Assembly (NCBI RefSeq): GCF_004366375.1
Contig: NZ_SOEF01000021.1
Location: 1 to 56,314 of the forward strand
From: Halanaerobium congolense
GTDB taxonomy: Bacteria > Bacillota > Halanaerobiia > Halanaerobiales > Halanaerobiaceae
Length of the DNA: 56,314 nucleotides
Reading direction: 5' to 3'
In this document: piece after piece, positions 52,370 to 56,314 of the stretch
Position numbering within the stretch: the first letter of the stretch is position 1
Layout of the letters: each line of letters starts with the position of its first letter
The notes under the pieces: model-generated
What the model was told of the DNA's origin: nothing
Seen by the model: the letters and a program-made list of their open reading frames with translations, nothing else
Databases searched by the model: none
Made by a program: the position numbers and the translations under genes

Positions 52370-52867
52370 ATGGATAATAAGAAATTGACCTTTTCGGCAC
52401 TTTTAATTGCTCTGGGAACAATGACAGGACACTTAATCTATATTCCAGTGGGAGTGGCCAAAGCTTTTCCGGTCCAGCATTTAATTAACATTTTATCCGC
52501 TGTTTTACTGGGGCCTGCCTATACAGTTTGGAATGCTTTTGCAATTTCTCTGCTTAGAAATATGCTGGGAACCGGTTCTCTGCTGGCTTTTCCGGGCAGT
52601 ATGATTGGGGCCTTAATAGCCGGTCTGCTTTATCAAAAGTTTAAATCTAAGGGGTGGGCTCTGGTGGGAGAGTTAATTGGAACAGGACTTCTGGGAGCAG
52701 TGGCTGCTTATCCGATTGCCAGATTTTTGATGGGCAGCGGTTCCACAGTGTTTTTCTTTGTTATTCCTTTTTCTTTAAGTGCAGCTGGAGGGGCAGTGAT
52801 TGCCTATTTATTCTTAAAAGCAGTGGAAAAGGCAGACAGCCTATCATTTATTGAAGATTTAAATTAA
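52370..52867 (+). CDS. thiW: Putative thiazole transporter ThiW
   Basis: A 165-residue, about five-helix membrane protein of the ThiW family, ECF-type S-component-like. It carries IPVGVAKAFPVQHLINILSAVLLGP and RNMLGTGSLLAFPGSMIGA, highly typical segments (cited in part). ThiW is predicted to import the thiazole moiety (HET), which ThiM then phosphorylates. ATG 52370 fits the AAAGG at 52356-52360 better than ATG 52361. Its place between thiC and thiD and in the TPP-regulated operon supports the call. Confidence 0.92.
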   Translation: MDNKKLTFSALLIALGTMTGHLIYIPVGVAKAFPVQHLINILSAVLLGPAYTVWNAFAISLLRNMLGTGSLLAFPGSMIGALIAGLLYQKFKSKGWALVGELIGTGLLGAVAAYPIARFLMGSGSTVFFFVIPFSLSAAGGAVIAYLFLKAVEKADSLSFIEDLN

Positions 52868-52947
52868 TAATGAAGATAGAAAATTGACTGAATTAATTTT
52901 AAAGATTAGAGAATTGAAATTGGAGCAAGCAAAAGGAGCTGATTATA

Positions 52948-53778
52948 TTGAAGAAAGTCTTAACAATAGCTGGTTCTGACTCTGGTGGAGGAGCAGGGAT
53001 CCAGGCTGATTTAAAAACAATGACAGTTCATCAAGTCTATGGAGCGTCAGTAATAACAGCAGTTACAGCTCAAAATACGTTGGGAGTACAGGGAGTAAAA
53101 ACTTTAAGTGTTCAGGCGGTAATTTCTCAGCTGGATTCTGTTTTAAGAGATATAGAATTTTCTGCTTTAAAAACTGGTATGCTGGCCAACAGTCAGATTA
53201 TTGAGCAGATAGCTGCAAAAATAAAAGAATATTCTCTGCCAAATCTGGTTGTTGATCCAGTAATGGTAGCTACAAGTGGTGACTTATTATTAAAAGAAGA
53301 AGCAGTTGAAACATATAAAGAAAAACTCTTTCCGCTGGCGGAAATTATAACACCTAATCTATATGAGGCGAAAGTATTGGCAGGTGTAGAAACTGAAGAA
53401 AATAATGATCCGCAAGTTCTGGCAGAAAAGCTAATAACTTACGGCAGCAGCTGGGTGCTGATCAAGGGCGGTCACACAACTAAAAAGAGGTCAGCAAAAA
53501 AAGCAGTTGATCTCCTTTATGACGGCAGCCAGTTCATAGAATTTGAAGCAGAACATATTCCTACAAATAATACTCATGGAACAGGCTGTACTCTTTCGGC
53601 AGCAGTTGCTTCAAATTTGGCTCGGGGAATGGACATGGAAAAAGCAGTGGGCCAAGCAAAGAAATTTATTACCGGGGCCATCAAAAATAATTTTCCTGTT
53701 GGCCAGGGTAATAGCCCGGTCAATCATTTCTGGCGGCTTCAAAATCTGCAGCATAGTTCCAATCAGCAGTTTTCTTAA
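52948..53778 (+). CDS. thiD: HMP/HMP-phosphate kinase ThiD
   Basis: A 276-residue ribokinase-fold enzyme that phosphorylates HMP and HMP-P to HMP-PP. It has the N-terminal GSDSGGGAGIQADLKT motif, substrate-site TAVTAQNTLGV, and the catalytic NNTHGTGCTLSAAVA anion hole with the Asp-equivalent region near residue 215. The start is TTG after AAAGGAG. It is followed 35 bases later by thiE. Confidence 0.96.
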   Translation: MKKVLTIAGSDSGGGAGIQADLKTMTVHQVYGASVITAVTAQNTLGVQGVKTLSVQAVISQLDSVLRDIEFSALKTGMLANSQIIEQIAAKIKEYSLPNLVVDPVMVATSGDLLLKEEAVETYKEKLFPLAEIITPNLYEAKVLAGVETEENNDPQVLAEKLITYGSSWVLIKGGHTTKKRSAKKAVDLLYDGSQFIEFEAEHIPTNNTHGTGCTLSAAVASNLARGMDMEKAVGQAKKFITGAIKNNFPVGQGNSPVNHFWRLQNLQHSSNQQFS

Positions 53779-53813
53779 GTTTATCTAGTCAAATAAGATA
53801 TTAGGAGGTAAAA

Positions 53814-54512
53814 ATGCTAAACTGGGATCTTTATTTAATCACAGAAGAAAGTTTATCAGCTGGCAGAAAAACTATAGAAGTTGTGAAAGAAGCAGCTGCA
53901 GCTGGAGTTGATGTAATTCAGCTGCGGGAGAAAAATTTGTCTCTGCGGGAAAAATTTAAGCTGGGACAGCAGATTAAAAAAATATGCAGTCGATATCAGA
54001 TCACATTGATAGTCAATGATCGGCTTGACCTGGCTCTGGCTTTAGATGCAGATGGTGTGCATCTGGGGCAGAGCGACCTGCCTCTGCGGTCTGCCCGCAA
54101 AATTTTAGGTCCAAATAAGATTATTGGCCTTAGTGCCTGCCGGGATCAAGAAATCACTCAGGCTGAAGCTGATGGTGCAGATTATCTGGGAGTGGGAGCA
54201 ATTTTTAAGACTAAATCTAAGCAGCTCAACTCAGATAAAAATGGAATTGGTCTGCAGAGATTGGCTGAGATTAAAAAAAGAACTGATTTACCGCTGATAG
54301 CAATTGGAGGCCTGAATAAAAGCAATGCCCCACAGGTAATCAAAAGTGGGGCTGACTGTATTTCGGTAATTACAGCTCTGACAAAAGCGGAAAAGATAGA
54401 AAATGAAACTCGAGAATTTAAGCAAATAATCAAAAAAGCAAAATCTAAAAGGAGGGTCCAAAATTGTCAGCAGAAACTAGTCAAAATAGAAAAGAATATG
54501 CCGAAAGGTTAA
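53814..54512 (+). CDS. thiE: Thiamine-phosphate synthase ThiE
   Basis: A 232-residue TIM-barrel enzyme that joins HMP-PP and thiazole phosphate to make thiamine phosphate. It shows VDVIQLREKN, LIVNDRLDLALALDADGVHLGQ (cited in part), GLSACRDQE and IAIGGLNKSN. The last 16 residues run past the thiM start by 49 bases, so ThiE has a longer basic tail than usual. GGAGG lies 4-8 bases before the ATG. Confidence 0.95.
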   Translation: MLNWDLYLITEESLSAGRKTIEVVKEAAAAGVDVIQLREKNLSLREKFKLGQQIKKICSRYQITLIVNDRLDLALALDADGVHLGQSDLPLRSARKILGPNKIIGLSACRDQEITQAEADGADYLGVGAIFKTKSKQLNSDKNGIGLQRLAEIKKRTDLPLIAIGGLNKSNAPQVIKSGADCISVITALTKAEKIENETREFKQIIKKAKSKRRVQNCQQKLVKIEKNMPKG

Positions 54513-55267
54513 AAAAGTTTAAAAAAATTATCAAAGCAGAAAAGCCTTTGATTCATCATATAACAAATAATGTGACAGTTAATGACTGTGCTAATATAAC
54601 TTTAAACTGGGGCGCTCTGCCGGTGATGGCCCCAGCAGTAGAAGAATCAGCTCAGATGGTGGAAAATGCTTCATCTCTGGTTCTAAATCTGGGGACTATT
54701 TCTTCCTGTCAGCTTGAGTCAATGCTTAAAGCAGGTAAAAGAGCAAATGAACTAGGAATTCCAATAGTATTAGATCCCGTTGGAGTTGGAGCTACAAAGT
54801 TTAGAATTGAAGCAGCTCAAAAAATATTAGCTGAGCTAAAAATTTCAATAATTAAGGGCAATCAAGGTGAGATATCTTTCTTAGCCGGAAAAGAAGCTGA
54901 AGTTAGAGGTGTAGAATCAATTGGTGAATACAAAAATACAGCTGAAGCTGCAGAAGAATTGGCCAAAAAGTTAGGAGCAGTTATTGTTGTCAGTTCTGAG
55001 ATTGATTTGCTTAGTGATGGCCGCCAACTCTCTGAGATCAACAGAGGTCATCCTCTAATGGGAAAAGTTGTGGGCACAGGCTGTATGCTGGGGTCAACAT
55101 TAGGTGTTTTTGCTGCTGCAGCAAAAAATTCCAATTTATCTTTATTTGAGGCAGCCCAAACTGCAGCATATTATTATTCTCTAGCAGGAGAAAAGGCAGC
55201 TGAGATTGAAAAAGCACCCAATAAATTCAAAAGGGAATTTATGGATCAGATCTATTTTTTAAATTAA
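54464..55267 (+). CDS. thiM: Hydroxyethylthiazole kinase ThiM
   Basis: A 267-residue kinase that phosphorylates salvaged thiazole (HET). It has the signature PLIHHITNNVTVNDCAN, PVMAPAVEE, DPVGVGATKFR, IKGNQGEI and the catalytic VVGTGCMLGSTL. The TTG start lies inside the thiE end, 7 bases after AAAGGAGGG, so the overlap is real and suggests coupled translation. With ThiW it forms the thiazole salvage branch. Last gene of the operon. Confidence 0.95.
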   Translation: MSAETSQNRKEYAERLKKFKKIIKAEKPLIHHITNNVTVNDCANITLNWGALPVMAPAVEESAQMVENASSLVLNLGTISSCQLESMLKAGKRANELGIPIVLDPVGVGATKFRIEAAQKILAELKISIIKGNQGEISFLAGKEAEVRGVESIGEYKNTAEAAEELAKKLGAVIVVSSEIDLLSDGRQLSEINRGHPLMGKVVGTGCMLGSTLGVFAAAAKNSNLSLFEAAQTAAYYYSLAGEKAAEIEKAPNKFKREFMDQIYFLN

Positions 55268-55304
55268 TTATTTTAAATATTTTCAGCAATATTTTTATTA
55301 TATT

Positions 55305-55354
55305 ACTCAAACTTCGCACTTGCAAAAGGGTTATTTATTGGGCGAAGTTTGAGT
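55305..55354. repeat. 13-bp perfect inverted repeat after the thiamine operon
   Basis: ACTCAAACTTCGC (55305-55317) and GCGAAGTTTGAGT (55342-55354) are exact reverse complements around a 24-base spacer. No T-run follows on either strand, so a standard terminator is unlikely; it could be an extragenic palindrome or an RNA-end hairpin. The rest of 55268-55553 holds the promoter of the next gene and nothing else I can support. Confidence 0.7.
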
Positions 55355-55414
55355 TATATTATGAAAGTAACTGTATTACAAGTTGGCTTTTCTCAGCTAA
55401 ATAAAAGGTGCCTA

Positions 55415-55443
55415 TTGAAAAAAGTTGGCAAAAAAGATAAAAT
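55415..55443 (+). promoter_or_regulatory. Promoter for the radical SAM gene
   Basis: TTGAAA (55415-55420), 17 bases, TAAAAT (55438-55443). It lies about 110 bases before the start codon. Confidence 0.55.
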
Positions 55444-55553
55444 ATAATTAACTAAAAATTAAAATAATTAGAAGGAGAACAAAGACGGTTGGATTTGGAA
55501 TAGTTTAGTTTTTTAGATTAAAAAAATAATTTAGCATTGGGAAGGGGTAAATT

Positions 55554-56314
55554 ATGCAGTTTTTAATCAATAATCCACAGTTCTGGCGCAGTGATGGGAT
55601 TAATGAAAACCCGCCGGAAAAGTTTGAACTTAAATTAAATGATGGAAAACTTGAGCTGCCGACAGAAGTTAGAGCCAGACTGGGACTCGACACAGAAACA
55701 GAAGTTAGAATTAAATTTAATCAGAAGGGAATTTACATTGAAAGAGCAGATCCCCGGCTGACAAAAGTTTATGTTGAGCCGACAAGTGACTGTAATTTAA
55801 ACTGCAAAACCTGTGTCCGCCATTCCTGGGAGGAAAAGATGGGTTTTATGGAAATGGAAACCTATTATAAATTAATTGAAGAACTGAAAGACTTTAAGGG
55901 TCTAGAAAAAATTTCATTTTGGGGAATTGGGGAGCCGCTTTTTCATCCAGAGATTGCAGAGATGATTGAGCTGGCCTCAGAGCTGGGAGTAAAAACGCAA
56001 ATGATTACAAATGGGCTGCTGCTCGATCAGAATAAAGCAGAAGCACTGCTTGAGGCCGGTCTGGACAGCCTGGTGGTTTCTGTTGATGGGACTTCTCCAG
56101 AAACTATGGCCGATATTCGATCCGGGGCAGACCTACAGACTGTGATAAAAAATGTGCAGACTTTTCGTAATTTGCGTGATAAAAAACAGAAAAACTGTGA
56201 GATCGGGATTGAATATGTAATTATGAAATCAAATGTGGACGAACTTAAGGATCTGCGTAAACTGGCTTTTAGAATGGGGGCTTCCTTTATATTTCTTACC
56301 AATCTGCTGCCCTA
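55554..56314 (+). CDS. Radical SAM enzyme with AbrB-like N-terminus (partial)
   Basis: A frame opens at ATG 55554 (AAGGGG ribosome site) and runs off the window after 253 codons without a stop. The N-terminal part (about residues 27-60: LELPTEVRARLGLDTETEVR) looks like a SpoVT/AbrB swapped-hairpin domain. The radical SAM core follows with VEPTSDCNLNCKTCVRHSW (CX3CX2C at C80, C84, C87), FWGIGEPLFHPE (the GGE-like SAM-binding motif), MITNGLLL and VSVDG. The core resembles the tungsten-cofactor-oxidoreductase (AOR) maturase group, but the decisive C-terminal part and any neighbouring oxidoreductase are outside the window. Confidence 0.85.
   Translation, partial: MQFLINNPQFWRSDGINENPPEKFELKLNDGKLELPTEVRARLGLDTETEVRIKFNQKGIYIERADPRLTKVYVEPTSDCNLNCKTCVRHSWEEKMGFMEMETYYKLIEELKDFKGLEKISFWGIGEPLFHPEIAEMIELASELGVKTQMITNGLLLDQNKAEALLEAGLDSLVVSVDGTSPETMADIRSGADLQTVIKNVQTFRNLRDKKQKNCEIGIEYVIMKSNVDELKDLRKLAFRMGASFIFLTNLLP

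Overview
The window looks like a piece of chromosome from an anaerobic, fermentative, low-GC Firmicute that has an outer membrane. Halanaerobiales (Halanaerobium and relatives) is the best fit. This is inference from gene content: AT-rich DNA with strong AGGAGG-type ribosome sites and many TTG/GTG starts; flagellar L-ring and P-ring genes (flgH, flgI), which only make sense with an outer membrane; [FeFe]-hydrogenase maturases; a multi-subunit Na+/H+ antiporter; and an iron-dependent alcohol dehydrogenase. No rRNA, tRNA, transposase, phage gene or CRISPR array is visible.

Layout. (1) 1-12145: a flagellar operon on the + strand: flhA (its 5' third is missing), flhF, flhG, a PilZ protein, a small membrane protein, a sigma-28 factor, a DUF342 protein, flgF-like, flgG, flgA, flgH, flgI and flgJ, closed by a terminator. 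(2) 12352-20524: a SWIM-SNF2 helicase, a nitroreductase-like protein, DUF2905, an aldo/keto reductase, a secreted FMN_bind-like protein, DUF3006 and a ComEC-like hydrolase fused to a ComEA-like HhH domain. Several gene remnants lie between them. (3) 20525-25760: an MBL hydrolase, an LtaS-like phosphoglycerol transferase overlapping a GlpQ-type phosphodiesterase, and the alcohol dehydrogenase. (4) 25777-32813: an Mrp/Mbh-type antiporter operon with three ND5/MrpD-like subunits. (5) 32894-37218: an M20 amidohydrolase, a response regulator-GGDEF protein, an aminotransferase and a nuclease-like lipoprotein. (6) 37296-40891 (- strand): a TAXI-TRAP uptake system (binding protein, DUF1850, fused permease). 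(7) 41408-45643: hydrogenase maturation (TM1266-like regulator, hydG, hydF, hydE). (8) 45714-49645: a SulP transporter and an SLC13 permease. (9) 49813-55267: a thiamine locus with two TPP riboswitches (thiT; thiC-thiW-thiD-thiE-thiM). (10) 55554-end: a radical SAM enzyme cut by the window edge.

How they work together. The flagellar block encodes export targeting and placement (FlhF/FlhG), a c-di-GMP receptor, late-gene transcription (sigma-28) and the rod and rings. The Mrp complex, SLC13 and TAXI-TRAP systems fit an ion-coupled, salt-adapted envelope. HydE/F/G build the active site of a hydrogenase encoded elsewhere. The thiamine genes make the pyrimidine half de novo and salvage thiazole and thiamine, since no thiazole-synthesis genes are present here.

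The most interesting unexplained signals are non-coding. They are three tandem ~58-nt units between thiT and thiC, with compensatory base changes in a small hairpin; a three-way-junction-like RNA before flgG; a 36-bp perfect palindrome in the leader of the hydrogenase-maturation operon; and nested inverted repeats in the TRAP operon.
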